Notes: generated from the letters alone by a model not told the origin. DNA of 64,000 nucleotides from Nocardioides sp. PD653-B2 (GCF_002117935.1 NZ_BDJE01000036.1:62001-126000); one strand, 5' to 3'; shown: positions 17,153-25,408, counted from the first letter of the stretch. Program-made: numbers and translations.

Positions 17153-18364
17153 GATCGGCTCGAAGCCGGCGAGCGGGCTCTCCGCGCAGTCGCTCACCGG
17201 CGGACGGGTCATCAGCTTCAGCATCACCGGCTGGTTGCGGGTCGGGGTGGTGCGGGAGTGGTCCTGGCTGGCGGCCGGGACGGTCCGGTCGCCGGCCAGC
17301 GCGGTCTCCCCGTACCCCTGCACGCACTCGGGATCCGGACCGTCGAGCGGCAGCCCGGTGAAGAACTTCGCGGCCATGCAGCCGCCCCGGCACGAGTCGT
17401 AGAAGGAGCACTTGGCGCAGGCGCCTCCCGTCTGCGGCGAGCGCAGGTCCGCGAACAGCTCCGAGGTCTGCCACACCTGCTGGAAGCCTCCGTCGGCGAG
17501 CAGGTTGCCGGCCAGGAAGTTGTCGTGGATCGCGAACGGGCAGGCGTAGACGTCGCCCACGGGGTCGATCAGGCAGACCACCCGGCCGGCTCCGCAGAGG
17601 TTGAGGCCCGGCAGGCTCTCACCGAACGCCGCGAGGTGGAAGAACGAGTCGCCGGTCAGGACACCCTCGCCGTGCGCCATCAGCCAGTCGTAGAGCACGC
17701 GCTGCTGCTCGGGCAGCGGGTGCAGCTCGTCCCACACGTCGGCGCCGCGGCCCGAAGGACGCAGCCGGGTCAGCCGCAGGGTCGCGCCGTACTTGTCTGC
17801 CAGGGCCTTGAACTCGTCGAGCTGCCCGATGTTCTGCCGGGTGCAGACCACCGAGATCTTGGCGTCCTGGAAGCCCGCGTCCTGCAGGTTCTGCAGGGCC
17901 GTCAGCGCGGTGTCGTAGGAGCCCGGGCCGCGCACGTAGTCGTTGACCTCGGCGGTCGCGCCGTCGAGGGAGATCTGCACGTCGACGTAGCCGCCGCAGG
18001 CCGGGGAGGCCAGGTAGGCCGCGCGCTCCGGGTCGAGCCGGACACCGTTGGTGGAGAACTTCACGCCCACGTTGTGGTTGACGGCGTACTCCAGCAGGTG
18101 CCAGAAGTCGGGTCGGATGGTGGGCTCGCCGCCACCGATGTTGACGTAGAACACCTGCATCCGCTGCAGCGCGTCGATGACCGCCTCGCACTGCTCGGTC
18201 GACAGCTCGCGCGGATCGCGCTTGCCCGAGGAGGAGAGGCAGTGCGCGCAGGCGAGGTTGCACGCGTAGGTCAGCTCCCAGGTCAGGCAGATGGGCGCGT
18301 CCAGGCCGTACTCGAACTGCTGCACCAGCGAGCCGCCGCTCGGCCGCTCCTGCACCGCGGTCAC
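17144..18364 (-). CDS. mftC: Mycofactocin radical SAM maturase MftC
   Basis: A 406-aa radical SAM/SPASM enzyme that decarboxylates the C-terminal Tyr of MftA and joins it to Val. The SAM cluster motif CNLACAHC (C-x3-C-x2-C) is at residues 35-42, followed by the GGEPT glycine motif near 77. The SPASM region has Cys in CGAGRVVCLIDPVGDVYACP and GACAKCSFYDSCRGGC for auxiliary 4Fe-4S clusters. GTG start overlaps mftB (GTGA). The last codons FEPIGG and the stop are donated by the palindromic element at 17114-17152, so the extreme C-terminus may differ from relatives. Confidence 0.96.
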   Translation of the reverse strand: MTAVQERPSGGSLVQQFEYGLDAPICLTWELTYACNLACAHCLSSSGKRDPRELSTEQCEAVIDALQRMQVFYVNIGGGEPTIRPDFWHLLEYAVNHNVGVKFSTNGVRLDPERAAYLASPACGGYVDVQISLDGATAEVNDYVRGPGSYDTALTALQNLQDAGFQDAKISVVCTRQNIGQLDEFKALADKYGATLRLTRLRPSGRGADVWDELHPLPEQQRVLYDWLMAHGEGVLTGDSFFHLAAFGESLPGLNLCGAGRVVCLIDPVGDVYACPFAIHDNFLAGNLLADGGFQQVWQTSELFADLRSPQTGGACAKCSFYDSCRGGCMAAKFFTGLPLDGPDPECVQGYGETALAGDRTVPAASQDHSRTTPTRNQPVMLKLMTRPPVSDCAESPLAGFEPIGG

Positions 18365-18660
18365 GCCGCGACCTCGGCGGCGCGCGGGCGGATCATGTCG
18401 GTGACCGCGAGACCGCGCAGCGCGTCGGCGTACGCCGCCCACTGCTCCTCGGGCACGCCGGCGGCGCGCAGGGCGCCGCGGACGTCCGGGCTCTCGGCGA
18501 GCCCCCGCACGACCGCGACCAGCTCCGGCCGCTTGAGGAACGTGAGCTTGCGGTTGCCGAAGTGGTAGGCCAGCGCCCCGAATGGCTCGGGCCGCAGCGC
18601 GACCGACGGCGAGAGGCCCCAGGCCTCGCTCAGCAGGGGGTCGGGCATCGGGTCCGGCAT
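18361..18660 (-). CDS. mftB: Mycofactocin chaperone MftB (RRE/PqqD-like)
   Basis: A 99-aa peptide-binding chaperone with the PqqD-like RiPP recognition fold, which presents the MftA precursor to MftC. Core text SEAWGLSPSVALRPEPFGALAYHFGNRKLTFL matches the beta-hairpin part of the fold, followed by a helical half ending RPRAAEV. The ATG at 18660 overlaps the last base of the mftA stop; a second in-frame ATG at 18648 (MPDP repeat) is possible. It is in strict order between mftA and mftC. Confidence 0.92.
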   Translation of the reverse strand: MPDPMPDPLLSEAWGLSPSVALRPEPFGALAYHFGNRKLTFLKRPELVAVVRGLAESPDVRGALRAAGVPEEQWAAYADALRGLAVTDMIRPRAAEVAA

Positions 18661-18776
18661 CAGTAGACGCCGCACATGCCGTCGATCGAGACCTCTTCGA
18701 TCAGCGACTCGGCGGTCACCGGGGACTCGTCCTGGGCCGGGGCGGTGGTGGCGGTGTCGCGGGACTCGGCGGTCAT
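18660..18776 (-). CDS. mftA: Mycofactocin precursor peptide MftA
   Basis: A 38-residue peptide starting MTAESRDTATTAPAQ and ending in the family hallmark IDGMCGVY. The final Val-Tyr pair becomes the redox-active mycofactocin core, and the preceding leader (ESLIEEVSIDGMCG) is bound by MftB. The ATG at 18774-18776 follows a GGAG ribosome site (forward ctcc, 18782-18785). The stop overlaps the mftB start by one base. The gene is shorter than usual ORF cut-offs and easily missed. Confidence 0.97.
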   Translation of the reverse strand: MTAESRDTATTAPAQDESPVTAESLIEEVSIDGMCGVY

Positions 18777-18819
18777 GGCTGCTCCATCTGTCGGTGGGGT
18801 GGTGTGGGCCACACATTAA

Positions 18820-18834
18820 TGGCAGTCAGTGCCA
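18820..18834. promoter_or_regulatory. TGGCA-N5-TGCCA palindrome between mftA and mftR
   Basis: A perfect inverted repeat TGGCA GTCAG TGCCA sits in the 96-bp divergent region, 44 nt upstream of the mftA start and 39 nt upstream of the mftR start. The local stretch (acattaat beside it) is AT-richer than its surroundings and could hold the mftA core promoter. It is the natural candidate operator for MftR, by position. Confidence 0.6.
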
Positions 18835-18860
18835 GAAAGAAGGGGGTCGCGAGATGTTGT

Positions 18861-18866
18861 TAGATT
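18861..18866 (+). promoter_or_regulatory. Probable -10 element of leaderless mftR
   Basis: TAGATT ends 6 nt before the GTG start of mftR, the spacing expected if transcription starts at the start codon. No Shine-Dalgarno sequence is visible between them, which supports a leaderless message. Confidence 0.55.
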
Positions 18867-18872
18867 CCGGCC

Positions 18873-19481
18873 GTGACGACCAGCGCGGGCAGGCCCCGAG
18901 GGGCTGCAGTGGGACGGCCGGTCGTCACCACGCCCGGCGAGATCGAGCAGGCCGCCTTCAGGCTGTTCGCGGCCGCCGGCTTCGAGGGCACGACGATGGC
19001 CGCGATCGCCGCCGAGGTCGGCGTCGGGCAACGCACGCTCTTCCGCTACTACCCGTCGAAGAACGACATCCCCTGGGGCCAGTTCGACCAGACGCTCGAC
19101 AGCTTCCGCCAGATCCTCGACGGCACTCCCGAGGACGTCTCGCTGATCGACGCCATCCAGCAGGCCGTGCTCCGGTTCAACGAGTACGACCCCGACGCCC
19201 AGCCTCCGCACCGCGACCGGATGCGGCTGATCCTGCGCACCCCGGCGCTGCAGGCCCACTCCGTGCTCCGCTACGCCGACTGGCGCGCGGTCATCGCCAC
19301 CTACGTCGCTCGTCGCCGCGGCCTGGCCGTGGACGACCTCTTCCCCCAGACCGTCGCGCAGGTCAGCCTCTCGCTCGCCCTGACGGCGTACGACGCGTGG
19401 CTCGACCACCCCGAGACCTCCCTCGCCGCGCTGCTCGACGACGCGATGGGCTGCCTGCGGGACTACGTCACCGCGGACTAG
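18873..19481 (+). CDS. mftR: Mycofactocin system TetR-family regulator MftR
   Basis: A 202-aa TetR regulator. The HTH lies at about residues 22-67 (IEQAAFRLFAAAGFEGTTMAAIAAEVGVGQRTLFRYYPSKNDI in overlapping pieces), with the TLFRYYPSK signature of the MftR group. The C-terminal ligand domain is helical. It is divergent from mftA with the TGGCA palindrome between. MftR relatives repress the mft operon and respond to acyl-CoA, per published work on mycobacterial MftR. GTG start supported by the leaderless -10. Confidence 0.93.
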   Translation: MTTSAGRPRGAAVGRPVVTTPGEIEQAAFRLFAAAGFEGTTMAAIAAEVGVGQRTLFRYYPSKNDIPWGQFDQTLDSFRQILDGTPEDVSLIDAIQQAVLRFNEYDPDAQPPHRDRMRLILRTPALQAHSVLRYADWRAVIATYVARRRGLAVDDLFPQTVAQVSLSLALTAYDAWLDHPETSLAALLDDAMGCLRDYVTAD

Positions 19482-19541
19482 CCCGGCACCGCCGCCCGGC
19501 CCGCCGACCGGGACTTGGGAGTAGCGTCGCCGCAGTACTTT

Positions 19542-19581
19542 CGTCGGGTTCGTCCGACGACGTCCGGACCCGGGAGTCCGG
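19542..19581. terminator. Tandem hairpins after mftR
   Basis: Two short perfect stems follow each other, CGTCGG/CCGACG (19542-19559) and CCGGAC/GTCCGG (19564-19581), between the mftR stop and the DUF1254 gene. No U-tract follows, so if this is a terminator it is of the GC-hairpin actinobacterial type. Confidence 0.4.
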
Positions 19582-19634
19582 CCGCCGCCGGCGTGTGCAG
19601 CGTCCTGTGACCACCTCCGGCGGAAGGCCAGCAC

Positions 19635-21845
19635 ATGCACCTCGAAGACTCCCCACCGTCGCGTGGGCGAGGCAGGGCGCTCGTCGCGGCAGCTGCCGTC
19701 GTCCTCGGCGGCGGGCTCCTGGTCCCGGCGCACGCGGAAGCACCGGCGGCGCCCCGGCCGAGGGCGGCCTCCCGGGACGCGCGCGGGCCGGGCTCGACGC
19801 TGACCGACCCGCAGCGGATCCGCCGGCTCGCGGCCCAGGCCTACAGGTGGGGCCTGCCGGCCGAGTTCGTCTACCGCTTCTCGCGCTACAACTACCTGGC
19901 GACCGCGCCTCGCAACCAGCTCGGCGGCGGGCGGGCAGCGGCCGCCTGGAACAACAACGCGACCAACGCCGGCGACGCGTCGGTCGTCTACCTCAACGCG
20001 ATGCTGGACCTGAGCGGCGACCCGGGCCGCGGCCACGCGAAGCAGCTCGTCATGACCGTGCCGCCGTCGCAGGACGACTACTTCGTGGTCAACCTCCTCG
20101 ACAGCTTCGTCAACACGGTGGGCAGCATCGGCACCCGGACCACTCCGTCCGCAGCGGCGCAGACCTACCTGCTCGCCGGCCCGACCTCGCCGTACGCGCA
20201 CCGCCGGACCGTCACTATCAAGGGCTTCACCTACCGGGTGATGACGATGGACACCGACCTCGGCTGGCTGCTGGTGCGGATCCGGGCCGACACCCTGGTC
20301 GACCCGACGTCCCCCGCCTCGGCCAGGTCGGTCATCGACCGCGTGGTCGGGGGCTTCGCCCTCCAGAGCCTGCGCAGCTTCGAGTGGGACCACCACGAAC
20401 CCCGGTACTTCGAGCCGGGGTACACGCCGACCGCCGAGCAGAAGGCCGCGGCCCAGAAGTGGCACAACACGCCGGCCCAGGCGACGGTGTTCTTCGAGCA
20501 GATGGGGCGTTCGCTGCGGATCAGTCCCCTGCCCACGCGGCATACCGGGCTCAACGGCTCACCCCTGGAGACGCTGCCGCCATGGGTCGCCGCACAACCG
20601 GGTGCGAGGACGGTCTTCCGGTACCCGTCGTACGGCCAGCAACAGACCCTGAAGCGGTTCGCCCCGCTCGGCCTGACCGAGCGGGGCTTCCACGTCCCCC
20701 GCACCTGGGGCCAGCCCCAGCTGGACGCCCTGCAGGACGGCTTCGTGCTCGGGCAGCAGCGGGTCGCCCAGGCCTCGACGTCGGTCGGCGTCAGCAGCAG
20801 CACCCACTACTGGAGCTACCTCAACGACAACATCGGCAGCTACCCGAACTCCACAGCGGGCTACCTCTTCCGCGCCATCGTCGTGCTTGCCGGCGGGTCG
20901 GCGAACCTTCCCGCGGACGCGGTGTACGCGCAGCTGGACGAGTACGTCGACGCCGACGGGCACGCGGAGGGTCTCGACGGCAACGACACCTACACGCTGA
21001 CGTTCACCCCGCCGGTCGACGGCGGACCGGTGCCCGCCGACGGGATCCTGCCGTCCATGGTCACCGGCTCCGACGGCAACCCGCAGGGCTTCTGGTCGCT
21101 CCACGTCTACGCGACGGACCCGTCCCAGGCGGCCGCGCCCTTCATCACCCAGGCCAGCGTGCTCAACACGGCGTACTCGGACGCCGACCTCGCCGTGACC
21201 GCGGTGGATCCCGTCGCCGACACGGTGACGGTGACCCCGTCCGACTGGGGACCGCTGGTCGAGGGCTCGCCCGTGCTGTTCGGCCCGACCGCCGGGCAGT
21301 ACGGCTTGCAGCCCGACACCCCCTACTACGTGGCGGGTGTGCCGACCGCGACGACCCTCGACGGAGCCGTGACGAGCTACACGTTCCAGGTCAGCACGCG
21401 CTGGCTCCAGGACTGGGACGCCACGGAGACCCACCCGGTGCCGATCCAGGGCCCGGGCGGACACCCGGGCGACGTGGCAGCGATCGACGACCCGGGCGGC
21501 GCGGTCCACCTGACGTGGGGGCCGGTCCAGCCGGTGTCCCAGCTCGGCTCGCAGCAGCTGACGTCGGGCCGGCTGGCGACGAACCCCGACGGCTCGGTGA
21601 CGATCTGGATCGGGCCGACGCTGCCGGACGGCGCGCCGATGACGAACTGGCTGCCGACGCCCTCGACGGCGTACCACGAGTCGGTGTACGGCGCAGCCGG
21701 GACGTCCATGGCGACGGGCATCCGGCCGATGATGCGGATGTACTACCCGTCGCCCGGGAGCGACACGCAGCCGTCGATCCTGCCCCCGCCGGCCGGCGGG
21801 TCGACGGCGACGTACGTGCTGCCCCCGCTGGCGAAGGTCGGCTAG
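19635..21845 (+). CDS. Secreted DUF1254/DUF1214 domain protein
   Basis: A 736-aa exported protein with a signal peptide (basic start, then hydrophobic ALVAAAAVVLGGGLLVPAHA, residues 15-34). An N-terminal DUF1254 domain (about 60-230) shows YRWGLPAEFVYRFSRYNYL and NNATNAGDASVVYLNAMLDLSG; a DUF1214 domain lies around 400-520 (GFWSLHVYATD). The rest, about 520-736, includes an immunoglobulin-like insert (VDPVADTVTVTPSDWGPLVEGSPVLFG) before the final GPTLPDGAPMTNWLPTP, a motif normally at the end of DUF1214. So the DUF1214 domain looks split by a roughly 100-residue insertion, making it about 250 aa longer than usual. Function of the family is unknown. Confidence 0.8.
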   Translation: MHLEDSPPSRGRGRALVAAAAVVLGGGLLVPAHAEAPAAPRPRAASRDARGPGSTLTDPQRIRRLAAQAYRWGLPAEFVYRFSRYNYLATAPRNQLGGGRAAAAWNNNATNAGDASVVYLNAMLDLSGDPGRGHAKQLVMTVPPSQDDYFVVNLLDSFVNTVGSIGTRTTPSAAAQTYLLAGPTSPYAHRRTVTIKGFTYRVMTMDTDLGWLLVRIRADTLVDPTSPASARSVIDRVVGGFALQSLRSFEWDHHEPRYFEPGYTPTAEQKAAAQKWHNTPAQATVFFEQMGRSLRISPLPTRHTGLNGSPLETLPPWVAAQPGARTVFRYPSYGQQQTLKRFAPLGLTERGFHVPRTWGQPQLDALQDGFVLGQQRVAQASTSVGVSSSTHYWSYLNDNIGSYPNSTAGYLFRAIVVLAGGSANLPADAVYAQLDEYVDADGHAEGLDGNDTYTLTFTPPVDGGPVPADGILPSMVTGSDGNPQGFWSLHVYATDPSQAAAPFITQASVLNTAYSDADLAVTAVDPVADTVTVTPSDWGPLVEGSPVLFGPTAGQYGLQPDTPYYVAGVPTATTLDGAVTSYTFQVSTRWLQDWDATETHPVPIQGPGGHPGDVAAIDDPGGAVHLTWGPVQPVSQLGSQQLTSGRLATNPDGSVTIWIGPTLPDGAPMTNWLPTPSTAYHESVYGAAGTSMATGIRPMMRMYYPSPGSDTQPSILPPPAGGSTATYVLPPLAKVG

Positions 21846-22243
21846 GTCGGGTCCTCCGCGTGGAGGAGCGCGTCGGGGTCGAGCCTCGGTGGCACGTGCG
21901 CGAGAGCCGTCTGCACCAGCGCCGTCCGCGCCTTGACCACGACCGCGCGCCGCAGCCTGCCGACGTCGTCGCCGACCGATGCGGCGACCGTGTCGCTCAC
22001 CTGCTGCTCGGAGAAGGTCGGCCGGGTGCCGGGCGCGACGTCGATGTCGGGCAGCGCCACCAGCACCGGCAGGACCTGGTCGCCGAGGGCGTCGAGCACC
22101 TGGAACCTCTCGAGGCGGCTCATCGCCTCCCACGCCGTGTCGATGTCGACGGCACCCTTGCGGACGTCCTTGCGCTGTGCCGTCACCACCGCCTTGGCCG
22201 CCCCGGTGAGAGCCGCGGTCAGCTCATGCTCGGTGAATCGCAT
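21842..22243 (-). CDS. Conserved small hypothetical protein
   Basis: A 133-aa soluble, mostly helical protein starting MRFTEHELTAALTGAAKAV, with an acidic C-terminus. I do not recognise a family. The amphipathic opening and the WEAMSRLERFQVLDALGDQVLPVL segment suggest a compact helical bundle. Its stop overlaps the convergent DUF1254 stop by four bases. The ATG at 22241-22243 is the only plausible start. Confidence 0.6.
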   Translation of the reverse strand: MRFTEHELTAALTGAAKAVVTAQRKDVRKGAVDIDTAWEAMSRLERFQVLDALGDQVLPVLVALPDIDVAPGTRPTFSEQQVSDTVAASVGDDVGRLRRAVVVKARTALVQTALAHVPPRLDPDALLHAEDPT

Positions 22244-22392
22244 GCGCCCAGCATGGCGGACGGGCCCGCCACGGCGTCGACCGAGCCGCCAGTCAGGACC
22301 CGGCCGCCGGGCGGACGGCCGCGCCGGCCCGTCGGCCGGTGCGCCCGGGGAGGGAGCGCCGTTCGCGTCGCAGGGAGGCCGGAGCAGCTCCC

Positions 22393-22434
22393 CCGGCGGC
22401 TGACGACCTGGAAGGAGGAGCCGTCAGCCGCCGG
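22393..22434 (-). terminator. Hairpin terminator of the DUF5335 gene
   Basis: A perfect 13-bp stem (CCGGCGGCTGACG / CGTCAGCCGCCGG) with a 16-nt loop overlaps the last codons and stop of the DUF5335 gene. It is a strong, probably intrinsic, terminator although no U-run follows. The 180-bp stretch 22244-22423 holds no gene. Confidence 0.6.
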
Positions 22435-22768
22435 ACCTGGGGAAGAAGCTCACGATGGTCGTGGTGCCGTCCTGCTCGACGACGCGAAAGGCGCCCGCGG
22501 CCGGGTCGATGTCGACCTCGCTCGGGTGCGGGACCAGGTGGCGGAGCACGACGGGATGGCTCGAGGAGCTCCCGCCCACGGCCACGATCACCACGTCGTC
22601 CTTGGGGTCGTACGACGTGTACGCGAACGGCAGCCGTTCGACCTCTCTCTGGTCGCCGAACGAGCGGTCGAGGACCTCGATCGTGACGTCTTGTCCCTCG
22701 CGGTCCTTGGTCAGCCGGTCCAAACCCTCCACCCAGCCCTGGTGGTCCGTCGTCGAGGTGTCTGCCAT
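22424..22768 (-). CDS. DUF5335 family protein
   Basis: A 114-aa small beta-rich soluble protein. Features fitting DUF5335 are the opening segment HQGWVEGLDRLTKDREG, the middle VEVERLPFAYTSYDPKDDVVIVAVGG and HPVVLRHLVPHPSEVDID near residue 75, followed by two short beta strands. Function of the family is unknown. The ATG at 22768 has a GGA-rich ribosome site (forward tccttcc). It is divergent from the DUF1931 gene with a palindrome between, so the two may share regulation. Confidence 0.75.
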   Translation of the reverse strand: MADTSTTDHQGWVEGLDRLTKDREGQDVTIEVLDRSFGDQREVERLPFAYTSYDPKDDVVIVAVGGSSSSHPVVLRHLVPHPSEVDIDPAAGAFRVVEQDGTTTIVSFFPRSGG

Positions 22769-22846
22769 CGGTCCTGATCCTTCCGGACGTCGCTCGGGTG
22801 CCCTACCCGCGGCCGAGACCCATCCTCGGTGGCCCGGCGGAGCGAC

Positions 22847-22868
22847 ACATCCCGCGTATCCGGGATGT
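22847..22868. promoter_or_regulatory. ACATCCCG-N6-CGGGATGT palindrome
   Basis: A perfect 8-bp inverted repeat lies in the 154-bp divergent region between the DUF5335 and DUF1931 genes. The spacing and dyad symmetry suggest a dimeric repressor site. The flanking CGAC/GTCG bases extend the symmetry imperfectly. Confidence 0.55.
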
Positions 22869-22922
22869 CCCGTCGTGCCGCGGGCGCGAGGCTGGGACAC
22901 CGACAACACAGGAGGACCGACG

Positions 22923-23372
22923 ATGGAGCTCTTCGGCATCGCCCGATTCGAGCGTTTCTTCCGAGCGGCCGCCGGTCTCGACGTCGACAAGAGCGACCTG
23001 CGCCGCTTCGACGACTTCGTGAACGACAAGATCTACGACCTCCTGCTGCGCGGGCAGGCGAACGCGAAGGCGAACGGCCGCGACGTCATCGAGCCGCAGG
23101 ACCTGCCGATCACCAAGGGGCTCCAGGAGTCCATCCACGCCTTCAAGGCGATCGATCAGGAGCTGTCGCTGGAGCCGATCCTCGAGCAGCTCACCAGGCG
23201 GCCGCCGCTCGACGTGACCTACAGCGACGAGGCCCAGGCGCTGCTCCCGCTGGTCGCGGGCGGCCTGGGCGTCGCCCTCGCGCGGACGTTCCCGATCCTC
23301 GAGGAAGGCCTGGTGAACCCGCAGACCGTCCACTGGGACCGCGCCATCCGGATCTTCGACCTCCTGCTCTGA
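22923..23372 (+). CDS. DUF1931 histone-fold protein
   Basis: A 149-aa protein of the DUF1931 family, which has a pseudo-dimeric histone fold (two tandem helix-strand-helix units in one chain) known from Aquifex. The N-terminal unit covers about 5-75 (FERFFRAAAGLDVDKSDLRRFDDFVNDKIYDLL in parts) with RDVIEPQDLPITKG as the loop-strand; the second unit runs from KAIDQELSLEPILEQL to WDRAIRIFDLLL. AGGAGGA precedes the ATG. Family members are suspected DNA-binding or stress proteins; no function is established. Confidence 0.82.
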   Translation: MELFGIARFERFFRAAAGLDVDKSDLRRFDDFVNDKIYDLLLRGQANAKANGRDVIEPQDLPITKGLQESIHAFKAIDQELSLEPILEQLTRRPPLDVTYSDEAQALLPLVAGGLGVALARTFPILEEGLVNPQTVHWDRAIRIFDLLL

Positions 23373-23448
23373 CGAGCTGCCTCGGACAAGCCGGGAGGCC
23401 CGTCGAGCAGCCCGGCGCCGAGGTCCTCTACGGGGACCGGACCCGGCG

Positions 23449-23467
23449 TCACACGTTGAAGCGGAAC
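23449..23467. repeat. Left 19-bp direct repeat (candidate attL)
   Basis: TCACACGTTGAAGCGGAAC is identical, in the same orientation, to 34800-34818, where it is the last 19 bases of ychF. It marks the left edge of the interval whose content differs from its surroundings. No coding function here. Confidence 0.75.
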
Positions 23468-23552
23468 GATCACGCGGGGTTTCGGTGGTCGTGGGTCATC
23501 ACCGACTGCGACTGACAAACGCCGTCTGACCTACGGAAACGCGTTCGCGTGA

Positions 23553-24190
23553 CTATTGGAGGTCGTCGGCGATCGTCGGTCTCGGCCGAACTTCTTGCGG
23601 TCCATTTGCTGACCTGGGTCGCGGCGAGATCCCTCGGGCGAGGGCGGCGTCGAACAGCGTCCGGGCGACCTGCTCAGCCTTCTCGGTCGCCGCGGCACCC
23701 ACCGACTTCGCCTCGTAGCGTCCTGGTTGAGAGCGCGTCGCAGGCGGTCGAACTCTCGCGCCGCCCTTTCTGCGGGCGGCTTGTCGAAAACGGCGCGCAG
23801 GTAGCAGCCGAGCGCCTCGTCCTGGCCCGGCCCGTTGGTCGTCAGGAAGCCGTACGCCGCCAGCAGCGCCTCGCCCGTGTCGTGGCAGGCGTCGTAGGCG
23901 ATGCCGTATCTGACGACGAGGTTGGTGAGCAGCGGTAGTTGGTTCAGACGGTCCTCGGCCTGGCGCAGGAACGACGCTGCGCGCGCAGGATCCGCTTGTA
24001 CGGCCTCAAGACGGCGTGCCTCGACCAGCGCGAGCACGGTCGCCTGCTGGACGCGGGTGAGCGGGGGTCAGCGCCACGGCAGCTCCCCGACCACGGCGAC
24101 CGCCGGGCCGCTGCGCACGTTGCCCAGGAACCCGTAGAGCGGGGCGAACTCCGCAGCTGTGACGATCGTCGGGTTCAAGGGCCGGTGCAC
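23553..24190 (-). pseudogene. Degraded HEPN-like protein gene (in-frame stop plus frameshift)
   Basis: The minus-strand frame opens at GTG 24190 (HRPLNPTIVTAAEFAPLYGF), meets a TGA at 24068-24070 after ELPWR, and continues in the same frame as PPLTRVQQATVLALVEARRLEAV. Near 23719-23722 the frame breaks: one base is missing between ALNQD and a downstream reading RYEAKSVGAAATEKAEQVA, which runs to a stop at 23553. The helical body and the RRA-NQ-RYE segment resemble HEPN-domain proteins, often the toxin half of toxin-antitoxin or ribonuclease pairs. An alternative is a separate 40-aa ORF followed by a GTG-24037 gene with a frameshift. Either way the product is likely lost. Confidence 0.6.
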
Positions 24191-24336
24191 CGCGGCCTCC
24201 CTCCAACGTGAGGCCACGAGATCATCAGATCGAAGATGCTAAGCGCCGATAGCCGATCTGGTCAGGGTCCTCGTCCCCGTGCTCCACTCTGCGGCAACCG
24301 GAAGGATCTCTTCGACGAAGGTCCGATTCAAGGCGA

Positions 24337-25167
24337 TCACAGACTGACTAGCGCAATGGCGACGACGCTGAGCCCCAGACCCGCTGCCCGCACCTTGCCG
24401 AGGGGTTCGGCGAGAACTGTGACCGCCAGCAGGACGGTGACTGCCGGATACAGCGACGCGATCACGGCCGTGAGGGCGGTGGAGCCCCCGGTGGCTCCGA
24501 GCCGGAAGGCGAGGTGGCCGATACCGGCCACCGCACCTGCGACGACGGCGGGGACGACGACGGGCCCCGAAAATCCGCCGGAGGACCGGCTCATCGGGAA
24601 CAGAACGCAGGCGCCGATCAGCACGGAGAGTAGGACGGGCCACGCGCCCGCCCCCTCCGCGGAGCCGTAGGCCAGGTACATAACTCCGAATCCGCAGCCG
24701 GCAATCACGCCGTGCATAGCGCCAGATGCGGTCGACTGCGCCGTCTCCGGGTCCAAAGGTGTTTCGCCGGTTCCCGCGACGCACGCGAGCGCCGGAACGG
24801 CCAGGAGCCCTCCGACGATCGCTGTGGGACTGAGCGACTCCCCGGCCAGCAGGCCCCCCATCACCGGAACCGCCGCGCCGAACAGGGCGCTAAGAGGGGC
24901 CACGACGACCATGCTCCCGACCGCCAGGCCGCGATACAGCCCTAAACAGCCGATGATCAGCCCGACGCCGGCGACCATCCCGGCGACCAAAGACCCTGCG
25001 CCCAGGGGTGAGCCCTGCGCGCCCATGAACGTCAGGATAGGGACGAGTGCCCCCAGTTGACTTACCGCCGCGACATGGGTGGCCGCCGATCGCCGGGAAG
25101 CACTTCCGGCGAGGAAATCTGAAGCCCCGTAGCCAACAGCAGCAACCAGGGCGTAGATCGTGATCAG
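24337..25167 (-). CDS. EamA/DMT-family transporter (probable CTG start)
   Basis: A 276-aa drug/metabolite transporter with ten hydrophobic helices in two EamA repeats. The first in-frame ATG (25026) would remove the first helix and a half. Upstream the frame reads ITIYALVAAVGYGASDFLAG, the normal EamA N-terminus, and the only start there is CTG at 25165-25167, six bases after a clear AGGAG (forward ctcct, 25174-25178). I therefore use CTG. It could export a pathway intermediate or amino acid. It follows the amidohydrolase on the same strand after 240 bp without a recognisable gene. Confidence 0.75.
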   Translation of the reverse strand: MITIYALVAAVGYGASDFLAGSASRRSAATHVAAVSQLGALVPILTFMGAQGSPLGAGSLVAGMVAGVGLIIGCLGLYRGLAVGSMVVVAPLSALFGAAVPVMGGLLAGESLSPTAIVGGLLAVPALACVAGTGETPLDPETAQSTASGAMHGVIAGCGFGVMYLAYGSAEGAGAWPVLLSVLIGACVLFPMSRSSGGFSGPVVVPAVVAGAVAGIGHLAFRLGATGGSTALTAVIASLYPAVTVLLAVTVLAEPLGKVRAAGLGLSVVAIALVSL

Positions 25168-25408
25168 TGGGAACTCCTAGGTCTTCGGTGTGCACACTCG
25201 CGCGATCGGCCTGCCGCCATGAGGCCGGCTGCTGCGGTTGTTCGTCACGGCGATGGGCAAGGAGGGCGCGATCACCCGGAACTGGTATTCCATGCTTGTC
25301 GGCAGGGCACCGTCGCCGCCGGAGTCATGGCTGACAGGAGGGTGACGCCGCAGGGGAACCTGAAGAAGAGCTTCGCCCCCCATGTCCTAGCAGCGGGCTC
25401 TCGGGCAA

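Noticed and set aside
11546-19481. PQQ biosynthesis locus
   Set aside because: The PqqD-like, radical SAM and creatininase genes fit mycofactocin: the precursor ends IDGMCGVY and mftF/SDR/NDMA-ADH are present.
25177-25383. 68-codon minus-strand ORF between the EamA and amidohydrolase genes
   Set aside because: No ribosome site, no recognisable fold, composition typical of non-coding DNA.
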